A DNA stretch of 64,000 bases from Streptomyces sp. HPF1205. GTDB taxonomy: Bacteria > Actinomycetota > Actinomycetes > Streptomycetales > Streptomycetaceae. The stretch is taken from contig NZ_JAINVH010000019.1 in assembly GCF_020400825.1 (NCBI RefSeq), positions 1-64,000 on the forward strand. The letters are read 5' to 3'. Made by a program: the position numbers and the translations under genes. A model generated the notes under the pieces. It had not been told where the DNA came from, made no database searches, and saw only the letters and a list, made by a program, of their open reading frames with translations. Shown here in pieces: positions 27,513 to 36,649 of the stretch (within the stretch, counting starts at the first letter, position 1; each line of letters begins with the position of its first letter).

Positions 27513-28289
27513 GTGACGACCGAAGTGACGCCCGAACTGGCAGAGGCCATCAGGCGTGGCTACGACCGGCGCGACCGGACGAACATGGCACCGACGATCG
27601 CCTACTTCCAGGAACTGCTCGCCCAACACCCCTACCACTCCGTCCTCGTGTACGAGGTGGGCGGCGCCTACGACACCGCGGGCCAGGAGCAGACCGCCCG
27701 CGGTTACTACGAGCGGGCGCTCGCCCTCGGCCTCGAAGGCGACGTCCTGCGCCGGTGCCTGTGCCAGTACGCCAGCACCCTGAGGTGGCTGGGCCGGCTG
27801 AACGAGTCACTGGCGGTGCTCGACCGCGCCCGCGAGCAGTTCCCCGGCTCCGACTCCGTACGTGTCTTCCGCGCCCTGACCCTCAACGAGGCCCGGCGGC
27901 CGGACGAGGCGGTGGCCGAACTGCTCACCGTCGTCACAGAGCACGCCGACGCCACCGACCTGGGGCGGTGGGCGACCGGGCTGCGCGGCCTCGCCCAGTG
28001 GCTCGCCGACGGCCGACCCGAACAGCACCGGACTGCTCACCCGGGCGGGCGCCGGGGGACGGGCGCGCGGTGGCCTCGGCCGCGGGGCGCCTGCGCGGCC
28101 GGCGTGGTCACAAGGGCGCCCGGGCGCACCCCGCGCCCGGGCACCGTTGCGCCCATATCAGGTGGAGTGATGCTCTGTCGGTCCGTGAGAGCGCGCCGGC
28201 AGCGTGACGTCCGTGCTGTGCGTCGGTTCGCCGCAGGTGCGGACCGAGGTCACGCGCCGGCCGCTCCCGTCATGGGCCGGCGCAGGTGA
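27513..28289 (+). CDS. Tetratricopeptide-repeat protein with extended C-terminus
   Basis: 258 residues, GTG start. Residues 20-165 form TPR-like helical repeats (SVLVYEVGGAYDTAGQEQTA, ARGYYERALALGLEGDVLRR, WLGRLNESLAVLDRA, ALTLNEARRPDEAVAELLTV). Relatives usually end near the WLADGRPE equivalent. The last 85 residues here are Arg/Gly/Ala-rich and overlap the 3' end of the convergent pectate lyase gene, suggesting a lost stop or frameshift around 28040. Likely a protein-interaction adaptor. Confidence 0.72.
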   Translation: MTTEVTPELAEAIRRGYDRRDRTNMAPTIAYFQELLAQHPYHSVLVYEVGGAYDTAGQEQTARGYYERALALGLEGDVLRRCLCQYASTLRWLGRLNESLAVLDRAREQFPGSDSVRVFRALTLNEARRPDEAVAELLTVVTEHADATDLGRWATGLRGLAQWLADGRPEQHRTAHPGGRRGTGARWPRPRGACAAGVVTRAPGRTPRPGTVAPISGGVMLCRSVRARRQRDVRAVRRFAAGADRGHAPAAPVMGRRR

Positions 28290-29700
28290 GCGATGGTGAC
28301 GTCGGCGTTCCGCTGGCGGTGAAGCCGAACGTCGTCGAGGCCGAGGCCTGCAGTGCACCGTTGTAGTCGGCGTTCTTCACCGTCACGGCCGAGCCGCTGG
28401 TGCTGAGGTTTCCGTTCCACAGCTGGGTGATGGCCTGGCCGCTGCTCAGGTTCCACTTCACGGTCCACCCGCTGATGGGCTTGCTGCCCGCCGTCACGGT
28501 GACTTCACCCTGGTACCCGCCGGACCAGGAGCCGACCGTGCGGTAGTCCGCGGCGCACACCCCGCCGACCGGTGGCGGAGTAGTGGTGGGCGGCGGGCTG
28601 GGCAGGGACGAGCCGATGCGCGGCCCCGCGCAACTGCTGACGAGCGACGGGACGTCGGCGGCCGGATCGGCGGTGTAGCGGTACGGCGGAGTGGTGAAGG
28701 GCGTGACGCCGCCGCCCGTGCCCCCGGCGCCCGTGTCCCGGGAGCCCGTCGTGTGGTCGTACACATTGCCCCGGGCGACGATGTACGACGGCCGGACATA
28801 CATGAACTGGTGCGGGTTGTGCGTGTCCTTGAAGTAGTTGTTCTCGATGAGCGCCGAGCCGAGCGCGCCGACGCCGATCGCGTAGGTGTTGCTGGGGTTG
28901 GTGTAGTAGTTGTCGTAGATGTGCCCTTTGCCGAACAGCAGTCGGGGCATGCGCTGGTCGGTGAGGTCCGCGAACCAGTTGTGGTGGTACGTGGCGTTGT
29001 TCTTGCCGAGGTCGGTGTCGTCGTGGTCGGCGCCCGAACCGATCAGACTGACGAGGCGGTGCTGGTTGGAGGTGGTCGTGTACCAGAACTTCACCCACGA
29101 CACCGTGAGGTAGTCCGAGCCCTGGGTCAGGTCCATCAGGCCGTCCCCTGCGTCCCAGAGGTTCAGGTGGTCGAACCACAGGTGGTTGGCGCCGCGCGCG
29201 GCCACCGTGTCGGGTGGGTTGTAGTTGCCGTACCCGGCGCCCTGGATGTTCAGGTTGCGCACGATGATGTTGCTGCTGCCCGCCCGGATGTTGATGCCGC
29301 CCTGGATCTTGGCGTTCCCGTCGGCGCCGATCACCGTTTTGTTGCTCGCGATGTCCACCGCGTCCGGTTCGGTGACGATCGTCCCCGAGATCTTCAGGAC
29401 GCGCGGGGTGGAGTCACCGGCGTACTTCTTCAGGTCGGACAGGTTGGTGATGGTCTGGGGGGTGGCGTTCCCGCCACCCGTGGTGGTCGCGACGCCGTCG
29501 CCGGGGACGGATGCCCATCCCGTCAGCGCCGTGTCGCATGTCGCCGCCTGTGAACTGCTCCGGCCGGCGAACACCATCACCGTGCTCGCCACCATCACCA
29601 CGAGGACCACCGCGAAAGTGCGCCACCGGCGGGACAGGAACGGCGCGCCGGCTCCTGATGGCGGGGCGGTCCCGCCGGGTGTAGTGATCTGAAGGCTCAT
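28270..29700 (-). CDS. Secreted pectate lyase (PL1) with CBM2
   Basis: 476 residues. Start at MSLQITTPGG, since GAGGA lies 9 bp upstream. A long N-region and membrane/signal segment (FAVVLVVMVASTVMVFAG) precede a right-handed beta-helix PL1 domain (NIIVRNLNIQGAGYGNYNPP, DHLNLWDAGDGLMDLTQGSD, TYHHNWFADLTDQRMPRLLF). A Pro/Thr linker (SPPPTTTPPPVGG) leads to a cellulose-binding CBM2 (YRTVGSWSGGYQGEVTV, ITQLWNGNLS). It cleaves polygalacturonate outside the cell. A CebR-type operator lies 86 bp upstream of the start. Confidence 0.9.
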   Translation of the reverse strand: MSLQITTPGGTAPPSGAGAPFLSRRWRTFAVVLVVMVASTVMVFAGRSSSQAATCDTALTGWASVPGDGVATTTGGGNATPQTITNLSDLKKYAGDSTPRVLKISGTIVTEPDAVDIASNKTVIGADGNAKIQGGINIRAGSSNIIVRNLNIQGAGYGNYNPPDTVAARGANHLWFDHLNLWDAGDGLMDLTQGSDYLTVSWVKFWYTTTSNQHRLVSLIGSGADHDDTDLGKNNATYHHNWFADLTDQRMPRLLFGKGHIYDNYYTNPSNTYAIGVGALGSALIENNYFKDTHNPHQFMYVRPSYIVARGNVYDHTTGSRDTGAGGTGGGVTPFTTPPYRYTADPAADVPSLVSSCAGPRIGSSLPSPPPTTTPPPVGGVCAADYRTVGSWSGGYQGEVTVTAGSKPISGWTVKWNLSSGQAITQLWNGNLSTSGSAVTVKNADYNGALQASASTTFGFTASGTPTSPSLTCAGP

Positions 29701-29785
29701 CAGATGCATTCCTCTGCTGTCGGGTGTCGTTTCCGATCGCAGGTGTGCGGTCGGACTGGACTCGGAGGGGGTGGCCGCCTGACGA

Positions 29786-29799
29786 TGGGAGCGCTCCCA
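29786..29799. promoter_or_regulatory. CebR-type operator (TGGGAGCGCTCCCA)
   Basis: Exact 14-bp palindrome TGGGAGCGCTCCCA, the established CebR (cellobiose-responsive LacI-family repressor) binding site in Streptomyces. It is placed upstream of the secreted pectate lyase/CBM2 gene. Control of that gene by cellobiose is inferred. Confidence 0.8.
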
Positions 29800-30871
29800 C
29801 AGGCGGCCGAGGGTGTACACCGCCCGGCGGGAAGCGTCCGCCGGCACGCATGGCGCCGGAGCCGGCCAGGGGGCGGTGGAGTTCGTGCGGCGACGGCGTC
29901 CAGGAGTCGGTCGACGCCCCCCGGCGGGAAGCGGTCGCCGTTCGGGGAACCGCGACCTGCGCCTGGGTGGAGCCCGGCCACGGAGGCCGGCAACGACCGT
30001 CCCTGACACGGTGATCCGGTCATCGTCCCGGACGTCCGGTTCGATGCGCGAAATCGGCCCGGCAGCCGCCGGTCCGGCGGACCGCCCAGGCGCGATACCG
30101 CGCCGGAGGCGGGACGCCGACGGGTTACGGCCGCTTCACAGCCTCACCGTCACGGTCCGGCTGGGCTGCGGGACCCCCGGCGCCCCGCAGCCCAGCGGCG
30201 GGAACCGGTTGTCCGACGGGTTCGCCTTGCCGATCACCTCATGCGAGCGGGAGACGACCCCTCCGATGTTCTGGGGAAAACCTTCGCTGCGCCCACCGAG
30301 TGTCACCGTGATCGGCGCCGGTGTGCAGGAACGGACCGTCACCGCCGACGGCGCGTGAACGATGAAGTGCGCAGTGGCGGCGGCATGCCGCAACAGCCCT
30401 GGACGGTGGGACACAGGTCCTCCTGAGGCGTCGCAATACTGTGGGGGGATGCGACAAAAACCCGTCGATACATCGGATGTGTTATAGCGTGTTCCTCGCG
30501 ATCCGTCCAGAGACGCCGGTCGCGGCGGACGGCTTTCGAGGGCCCGCGAGATCGACAGCGAGGTGGTCCGGGGAGCACGACCGGGGCGCGCGAGCTCACC
30601 GGGATCCGCGCGGTGCGCGCGCCAGGGGGCGCCGAGGCGGGCGCAGGCGTCCCGTCATCAGGCGTTGCCAGGTGACCTCGGTGCTCGTGGTGTCCCGGCC
30701 CGGACGGATCATCAGCCACCGCGAGCAGTGCGGAGATCGGCTGTTCGGTCGCCCGGACGTCCCCCTACCCGGAGTCCTCATGCCGGCGCACACCGTGCGT
30801 CGAGCGCCGACCGGAGGTGCGCCGTCGCATCCGCGGCGACGGGCCGTCCGGCCGTGGCGCGGACGGCCCTG
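29800..30871. other. Long intergenic region without a convincing gene
   Basis: About 1.1 kb between two minus-strand secreted hydrolase genes. Frames on both strands are short or low-complexity. A minus-strand stretch at 30136-30400 (SAVTVRSCTPAPITVTLGGR, NIGGVVSRSHEVIGKANPS) has fairly protein-like composition, perhaps a decayed C-terminal domain, but no family is recognised. It contains a hairpin at 30160-30196. Confidence 0.4.
30160..30196. terminator. Hairpin in intergenic region
   Basis: 13-bp perfect stem (GCTGGGCTGCGGG at 30160-30172, complement at 30184-30196) with an 11-base loop. Function unproven; it could be a terminator for either strand. Confidence 0.35.
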
Positions 30872-30913
30872 CGTGCGGGGCCAACGGCCGGCACCGGCCG
30901 TGGGCCCCGCACG
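30872..30913. terminator. Long hairpin terminator of the GH95-like gene
   Basis: A nearly perfect stem of about 20 bp with one mismatch and a minimal loop (CGTGCGGGGCC arm at 30872, GGCCCCGCACG arm ending 30913). It begins 16 bp past the stop of the minus-strand hydrolase gene, the expected place for its terminator. Confidence 0.75.
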
Positions 30914-30928
30914 AGCGGTTCGCACGTC

Positions 30929-33900
30929 TCAGGACAGGCCGGCCCCGTGTTGCCAGTCGGCCACCTCGCTGGGGGTCAGCACTCGGTTGAACACCGCGGC
31001 TCGGTCGATCTCACCGGTCAGGGTCTGACCGCCACCCTGGTCGGCTCCCAGGTGGACCTCACCCGTCGCGCAGCCGTTGATGCCAGGGGGCTCGGTCTCT
31101 CCTATGGTGGTCTGTTCGACCTGCCGGCCGTCCAGGTACAGCGTCACGTCACCGGTGTCGGCCACGGTGACCACCAGGTTCACCCATGTGTCCATGGGCA
31201 GTTGGGTCGCGAAGCCGTGGTTCGTGCCCGTGGTGATGAGGCGAAGTGAGTTCCACGGCGTCAGATCGATGAGAAGTCCGTCGCCGTCACCCCCGCTTGA
31301 CGATTTCCAGTCCCAGATCCGTCGGTACGTGGACGCCGGCTCCGCCTTGACCTCCACCGCGAACGTCGCGTCGGGCACGAAGCCCAACGATGTCGCCGCC
31401 GAGCTGAGGTATCCGCCGTTCCCCAGGGCGGCGGCCGTTCCGGTCGGTCCGTCCGAAGCGTAGGACGCTGGCTCGTTGGTGAAAGCCAGGTCGCGCTTGT
31501 TCCCGGAGGCGTCGGTGACCGTGGTCCCCGACGCAGGGTCGTAGGCGGCCAGCAGCGGCGTCGTGGGGGTGGCGCACGGCGGAGGCGTCGGCGTGTCGTC
31601 GAGCCCGATCTTCCGGTTGCCCAGGCGCTTGTCCGTAGTGGCCGGGACCCCGGTGACCTGTGCGTACGGCAGGGCCGTGGTCGGTGCGCCGGGCCGCTCG
31701 ACCAGGTAGGAGGACCCGGCCCGGGCGTTCAGTGCCAGCACGGCTGCCGAGGTCGGGGCGACGACGACGTCTCCGGTGCCGCCGTCGACCACCTGGACCT
31801 GCTGGCCGGGCCAGGGGTTCTTGACCCGCAGGCTCTCGGTGGTGGCGGCTTCGATGGCGGCTGTGACGAGCCGACCGCCCTCGACCTGGACGTCGACCTT
31901 GTCCTTGTGCTGGATGTAGACGGAACCGCTGCCGTCCCAGTCGGAGGGCCACGCCGGCGCGAACCGGATGATGCCGTCGTAGTCCTGGGCGAGTGCCTCG
32001 TCGACCGCAGTGGCCACGTTGGCGGACTGTTCCTGGTACGGCTGGTAGCCGATGGAGTTGTTGATGTCGGCCAGGCCGTTGACGTAGACCTGGTGGGCCT
32101 CGGTGCTGGAGACGAGGTCGGCCTCGACCTGGGCGGAATCCCCGAGCCGGGCCGCGTCCACCGCGTCGTAGGACCAGTCGTTGCCGGCCTTGTTCGGCCG
32201 GTTGGCGTAGCTGCGCTGCTCCAGGGCGAACAGGTTGGCGTCCTGGTCGCCGACCTGGTTCCAGGGCCACAGCGGCTCGAGCTCGATGTTCTCGCCGTTG
32301 TGCCGCCGTGCGGCAGGCTGGTAGGAGATGCCGATCATGTCGGTGCCGGTGGCGTCGGCGGCTCGGGTCTCGGCCTCGGAGTAGCCGGGGTTGAGGAGCT
32401 GGGACCTGGTTCTGGTGTCGGTGCGCGGGTACGGGGGGATCTGCCGCAGCGCGGCGGCGAGCCGGTCGGGCAACGGGTCCCCGGCGGAGGCGTCACCGAC
32501 GATCTCGGCGGCCTGCACGACGATCGGGAAGAGCGTCCGGTCCGCGACGATGTCCATGGTGGGGTCCTGCACCGACCACTGGGTCTCGTGCGCGTTCGCG
32601 ACCGCGTGCAGCAGCCCGTCGGAGCCCACCTGCTGGTATGCCAGCAGGAACCGGGCGGTCGCCTCCATGAACGGGAAGGCCCTGCGCAGGAATCGGATGT
32701 CCTTGGTCCCCTGGTACTGCTCCCACATGTACAGCGACATCTCCGCGCCGCTGCTGATGTTCAGGGCGTTCCACTGCGGCGCCGCGCCCAGGGCGCACGA
32801 GGCGTCCGACGCGACCGGGCCGTCGTGGTAGTAGCCGTTGCCGTTGAAGCTCATGGTCTCGGGCACGCAGGCACCCGGCAGACCGCCCATCTGCTCCTTG
32901 GTCCACGCCTCGATGTTCGGCAGGTCGTTGATGTACATGTCGAAGATCGGCGTGTTGAGCCGGTAGTTGCCCGAGCTCATGTTCGCGGAGATCTCCCCGC
33001 GCAGGTTCCACAGCCAGTAGTCGTTCGGCGCCCAGGTCTGTTTGTCCTGGGCCCAGGCGAACATGTCGGCCTCACCGGCCTGGCTGCCGAAGTACGTGCC
33101 TTCCTTCGAACTGGCGGCCGCGTCATAGAGGTAGAGCGTCCGCAGGTTCTCGATGTAGGCCGCGGTCCCGTCGGCGGAGTCCATCTCCACGACGCCCGAA
33201 TGCGCCCAGAACCGGTGCCACCAAGCGTTCTGCCTGCCCAGCAGTGCCGGCTCGGGCAGGGTGGCGCTGTCACCGATGACCTGCGCGGCGGTCGCCGCGG
33301 CGTCACCACCGGCCCAGTGGGGAGCGGCCACCACCACCCTGAAGTCGCCCCTGGCGTCCGGGGTGAAGCTGAGCTGCACCTTCGTCGAACCGGCGACCTG
33401 TGCCGTGACGTTGCGGCCGTTGGCCGTGAGGGCGGCCAGCGTCCCGAAGGTCTGCCCGCTGGCACCGTAACCGGAGTCGTCCTTCCAGGTCTCGGCCAGG
33501 GTGCCGGTCGTGCCGGAAACCGCGGCAGCCGGGTGACGACCGGACCACAAGCTGACCGAAGCGGTCTGGGTGACGTCCGGGTTCGCACCGGACACGTCGA
33601 CGATCAGCTCGTCCGTGGTGGTGGAGACCCACGCCCTCATCGACATTCCGCCGCCGGACTCCTCCAGCACACCGTTCGTCAGGTCGAGCCGGCCACTGAA
33701 GTCGGCGGCCTGTGTCATCGCCGAGAGGCCCGGGATGGTGACCTGGCCCGGGGACTTGCGCGACGGCATCGTGTCCGACCGGTTGAGCTGGGCGGTGAAC
33801 CCGTTCGCCGCCCAAGCGGCCACGCCCAGCGAGCCGTTGCCCAGGGGCATGGACGTGTTGGGGTTGGTGCCGGCCTCGGTCATCACGATGTCGTCACGGC

Positions 33901-34102
33901 TGACGACGCCGAGGGGGTCGAGGCCGAAGGCTCCGTCGCGCCAGGCGGTGGTGGAGGTGGTCGCCGCTCCGGCCGGCGCGGTTCCGGCCACGAGAGCGCC
34001 GCCGGACACGGCGGTGAGCAACGCCGCAACGCCGGCCACCATCGACCGGGTACGGCGTCCGGGTGGGGATGAGTGAGGGGATCGGAACGGGCTCAATGAC
34101 AC
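30929..34102 (-). CDS. Very large secreted glycoside hydrolase, GH95-like, with LamG domain
   Basis: 1057 residues from a GTG behind GGAGG. The signal peptide ends near AGAATTS. N-terminal beta-domain with NPNTSMPLGNGSLGVAAWAA, then an (alpha/alpha)6-like core (PNDYWLWNLRGEISANMSSG, NYRLNTPIFDMYINDLPNI, SLYMWEQYQGTKDIRFLRR). A C-terminal beta-domain and a LamG/concanavalin-type domain (TLYLDGRQVEQTTIG) follow. The layout resembles GH95 alpha-L-fucosidases and the related DUF5703 proteins. Substrate is not certain; an alpha-L-fucosidase role would fit the L-fucose locus at 16-25 kb and the shared upstream motif. Confidence 0.7.
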   Translation of the reverse strand: MSLSPFRSPHSSPPGRRTRSMVAGVAALLTAVSGGALVAGTAPAGAATTSTTAWRDGAFGLDPLGVVSRDDIVMTEAGTNPNTSMPLGNGSLGVAAWAANGFTAQLNRSDTMPSRKSPGQVTIPGLSAMTQAADFSGRLDLTNGVLEESGGGMSMRAWVSTTTDELIVDVSGANPDVTQTASVSLWSGRHPAAAVSGTTGTLAETWKDDSGYGASGQTFGTLAALTANGRNVTAQVAGSTKVQLSFTPDARGDFRVVVAAPHWAGGDAAATAAQVIGDSATLPEPALLGRQNAWWHRFWAHSGVVEMDSADGTAAYIENLRTLYLYDAAASSKEGTYFGSQAGEADMFAWAQDKQTWAPNDYWLWNLRGEISANMSSGNYRLNTPIFDMYINDLPNIEAWTKEQMGGLPGACVPETMSFNGNGYYHDGPVASDASCALGAAPQWNALNISSGAEMSLYMWEQYQGTKDIRFLRRAFPFMEATARFLLAYQQVGSDGLLHAVANAHETQWSVQDPTMDIVADRTLFPIVVQAAEIVGDASAGDPLPDRLAAALRQIPPYPRTDTRTRSQLLNPGYSEAETRAADATGTDMIGISYQPAARRHNGENIELEPLWPWNQVGDQDANLFALEQRSYANRPNKAGNDWSYDAVDAARLGDSAQVEADLVSSTEAHQVYVNGLADINNSIGYQPYQEQSANVATAVDEALAQDYDGIIRFAPAWPSDWDGSGSVYIQHKDKVDVQVEGGRLVTAAIEAATTESLRVKNPWPGQQVQVVDGGTGDVVVAPTSAAVLALNARAGSSYLVERPGAPTTALPYAQVTGVPATTDKRLGNRKIGLDDTPTPPPCATPTTPLLAAYDPASGTTVTDASGNKRDLAFTNEPASYASDGPTGTAAALGNGGYLSSAATSLGFVPDATFAVEVKAEPASTYRRIWDWKSSSGGDGDGLLIDLTPWNSLRLITTGTNHGFATQLPMDTWVNLVVTVADTGDVTLYLDGRQVEQTTIGETEPPGINGCATGEVHLGADQGGGQTLTGEIDRAAVFNRVLTPSEVADWQHGAGLS

Positions 34103-34148
34103 GGTGCCTCCACAGCGAGTACGACTGGCAGCAGCCTCGATCACCTTG

Positions 34149-34163
34149 ATTGATCCGATGATC
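34149..34163. promoter_or_regulatory. Operator-like motif shared with the fucose locus
   Basis: TTGATCCGATGATC lies 47 bp upstream of the GH95-like gene start. It matches the palindrome at 19645 (TTCATCCGATGAA) at 11 of 12 positions from TT to GA. Symmetry is partial here (ATC-C-GAT core plus an outer T/A pair). It suggests co-regulation of the hydrolase with the sugar locus. Confidence 0.45.
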
Positions 34164-34171
34164 GAAGCCAT

Positions 34172-34733
34172 GGAGTGCCCGATATGTCACGGTACTTCGG
34201 ATGTCATCCCGCAAATCCGCACCCTGGTGAAGTCGGTCTTCCGCTTAACATCGGGTCAGTGCTTTATACGGCGAGCCCGTCAAGGCTGTACAGACCCGGG
34301 AGCTCCGATCTTTGGCAAGCCCTGACCCTCGGCCTGTCGCTGCGGTGATCCCGACGCAGGCCGGCGACGGCGGGGACGGGCGGTGGGTCCACGCCCGGTC
34401 GGTGCGGCAGGACATGGAGGTCCTGCCGGCAGCGGAGGCAGGATCCTGGCGGGCGCGGACCCGGTTCGGGCGCTGTTCCAGGTGCGGGGCCGGGGCCCGC
34501 CGTGATCACCGCGGGCGGATCGGTGCCGGACGGCTCGCTCCCGTGCGGGAGGCGAGGGGCAGGGGTCAGCAGGCTGCGCGCGCGTCGTTCCCGTACGGCT
34601 CGGGCATCAGTCTCCTCAAGGACGAGGCGGTCCTGCCGGCAGGCCACGACCCGGTCCTGCCGGCGAGCGCCTCGCCGAGCCCTGGCGCCGGGTCCGGGTG
34701 CCGACCGCGGGAAACCGGGTTGAGGTCACAGCA
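34172..34733. other. Intergenic region with palindromic CTGCCGGCAG motifs
   Basis: No gene recognised. The stretch contains CTGCCGGCAG at about 34422 and 34635 and the near copy CTGCCGGCGA at about 34658, and a short AT-rich part near 34240-34270. Open frames on both strands are low-complexity. Confidence 0.4.
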
Positions 34734-34818
34734 ACCGGTCGACGAGCCCGTTGACGTAGTCCGGGGTGAGCGGGCCCATGCCGAACAGGACCCGGATGTA
34801 CATCGGGTACTCCGCCGA
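34734..34818 (-). pseudogene. Short C-terminal gene fragment
   Basis: Minus-strand frame reading YPMYIRVLFGMGPLTPDYVN and GLVDRLL before a stop at 34734. It looks like the natural C-terminus of a helical protein, possibly a TetR-type regulator, but nothing upstream remains. Tentative. Confidence 0.25.
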
Positions 34819-35046
34819 AGGCTGCTACTTCGACGCCCACGACCACGCCGCGCTGTGCCGGGTCCTGCTCGATCCGCTCGGCCCCGGCGGCCCCGCCCAG
34901 CAGCTCTACTTCGCCACAGCCCGTCCGGCCGACCACGCAGACGTCATCGTGCACAACGATCAGTTGCAGAGCCCGGCCTGGGAAGTCCGACCGAACCTGG
35001 CGCCTCGGCCGGGAGGTGTCCCGCCGCAGGCTCGTCCGGCGCCCGG
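34819..35046 (+). pseudogene. Kinase-like C-terminal fragment
   Basis: Plus-strand frame GCYFDAHDHAALCRVLLDPL, then GPGGPAQQLYFATA and DVIVHNDQLQSPAWEVRP. This is reminiscent of the C-terminal part of actinomycete uridine-kinase-like P-loop proteins. No P-loop or start is present. Decayed fragment, family uncertain. Confidence 0.35.
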
Positions 35047-35829
35047 TCACCCTGTCAGGGACCCGGCGAAGATCTGCCAGGCCAGGAGGGACTTGGCGAC
35101 CAGGCTGAGTACGAGATAGGCCTTCTCGCCGTGCGCGTAGTCGCTCCACCTGCCGATCCGGCGGTACTGCAGCCACTGGTTCGCGCCGAAGCTGAAGAAG
35201 AGCAGAGCCTGCACGACGACGATGCCGTACACGAAGCCCGGAACGGATCCCGCCCGGACCAGGTTGAACACGATGGCGATCCAGGGGGCGAGTCCCACGA
35301 CGGCACCGAAACGGAAGGGCAGCATCGTGGTGGCCGTGCGGCCGGGTGGGTTCATGCGCTCCTGGAGCCATCCGAAGAAGATCATCCCCACGTTCGCGCC
35401 GGCGACGGCGATCAAGGCGTCGATGCCGGTGATGCCCGAGTACAGGCTGATGAGAATGACCATCAGGGTCGCGCTCAGCGTGTATTCGGCCCACCGGAAG
35501 CGGTTGATGCCCGAGCGCAGGTCGCGTTCGTAGACCTCGCGGAAGGCCGACGCCGTCAGCAGGTGGTCCAGCGCGGCCAGTCCCAGGAAGACCGCCACGG
35601 CCCAGCCGATCCGCACGTCGAAAAGTGCGTCGGGGCGGGGCGGCGGGGTCCCGGGCGGTCCCGCGGGGATGGACGAGGTCACGGCGACGGAGAAGCCCCC
35701 GGCAAGCGCCGCCATGACCGCGGCCTGGGCCAGATGCAGAAGGGTGAGCCACAGGTTCCAGGTACGCAGCTCGGCCAGGCGCCGCACGGAGATTCCGCCG
35801 GCCGCCCCCGCCTCGCCGTCCGCGCTCAT
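35047..35829 (-). CDS. Heliorhodopsin
   Basis: 260 residues from MSADGEAG (35829; an ATG at 35850 is an alternative). Seven hydrophobic helices. Helix 7 carries the retinal-binding Lys in SLVAKSLLAWQIFAGS (K246), and helix 3 has the counterion Glu in FRWAEYTLSATLM (E115). Both are in heliorhodopsin context and unlike type-1 proton pumps. Heliorhodopsins have inverted topology with the N-terminus inside. They are regarded as light sensors or signalling partners rather than pumps. No retinal synthesis gene is adjacent, so retinal must come from elsewhere. Confidence 0.88.
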   Translation of the reverse strand: MSADGEAGAAGGISVRRLAELRTWNLWLTLLHLAQAAVMAALAGGFSVAVTSSIPAGPPGTPPPRPDALFDVRIGWAVAVFLGLAALDHLLTASAFREVYERDLRSGINRFRWAEYTLSATLMVILISLYSGITGIDALIAVAGANVGMIFFGWLQERMNPPGRTATTMLPFRFGAVVGLAPWIAIVFNLVRAGSVPGFVYGIVVVQALLFFSFGANQWLQYRRIGRWSDYAHGEKAYLVLSLVAKSLLAWQIFAGSLTG

Positions 35830-35984
35830 CGACCCCTCATGGCTGTGCATGCCGCCACAATCACCCATTGTCCGCATATTCGCACGCAAAACCCACCGGC
35901 CGCTGCCCGCCATGCCGGAACCGACCGCGGTGACGGCCGGGGCCCTCGCGGGGCGAAGAGCTGCCGTCGGCGGACGGACCGCTG

Positions 35985-36422
35985 GTGCGCGTGGAGCTTC
36001 ACGACGGCCAGCATCTGTACGCGGTGGTCAAGCGCCGGCGCCGCGAAAGCGACGGGTCGTGGTGGTACGACCTGCAGATCCATCTCCCGTCGGCCACCCG
36101 GACCTACGGCCGCCTGGCCGACGAACCCGCGCCCGTCGACTTCCGCGCCCCCGCGACGCGCTGCGAACCCGTCGAGGGCCAGCCCTACGAGCAGGTGCCG
36201 ACCGAGCGGCACGGCGTCACACCCGATTGGAGGATCGAGCAGCCCGTGTACTTCGGCGCCCGGCGCGGCCCGGCACGGATCGTGCACCGGGGCTCCTGCC
36301 ACGCCTGCCGGGATCTTTCCGAGCCCGCCACGGCCGACCAGGCCCGCGCCGCCCTCGTCCGGCCCGGCGCCGTGCCCTGCCGGCTCTGCCGCCCGGACCT
36401 GCCCCTGAATACAGCCGCATAG
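35985..36422 (+). CDS. DUF6233-like protein
   Basis: 145 residues, GTG start uncertain. N-terminal part VELHDGQHLYAVVKRRR and WWYDLQIHLPSATRTYGRLA. The C-terminal Cys/His part (GSCHACRDLS, VPCRLCRPDLPL) would suit a small metal-binding module. It resembles the DUF6233 proteins common on Streptomyces integrative elements and phages. Function unknown. Confidence 0.6.
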   Translation: MRVELHDGQHLYAVVKRRRRESDGSWWYDLQIHLPSATRTYGRLADEPAPVDFRAPATRCEPVEGQPYEQVPTERHGVTPDWRIEQPVYFGARRGPARIVHRGSCHACRDLSEPATADQARAALVRPGAVPCRLCRPDLPLNTAA

Positions 36423-36649
36423 GCCACTGCGCCCTTCGCTTGTCACTCGACCGGCCCTGCGGTCCCGCCCCGGGGCACTGCGGAGATGCGTCTCCCCCAC
36501 GGCCCCGAGAGCCTCCCCCCGTGATCGTCAGGACGCCGTACGGCAGGGATCTGTGCGCCCGACCGCTGCCCACGGGACCGCTTCCGCACCCACCGGACCG
36601 ATCCACCTGTCCCGGGCCGGGCCGCCGCGGGCCGAGGACGCCGTGGGTG

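Noticed and set aside
31907..34072. 721-residue plus-strand frame opposite the GH95-like hydrolase
   Set aside because: Val/Gly/Arg-rich antisense shadow.
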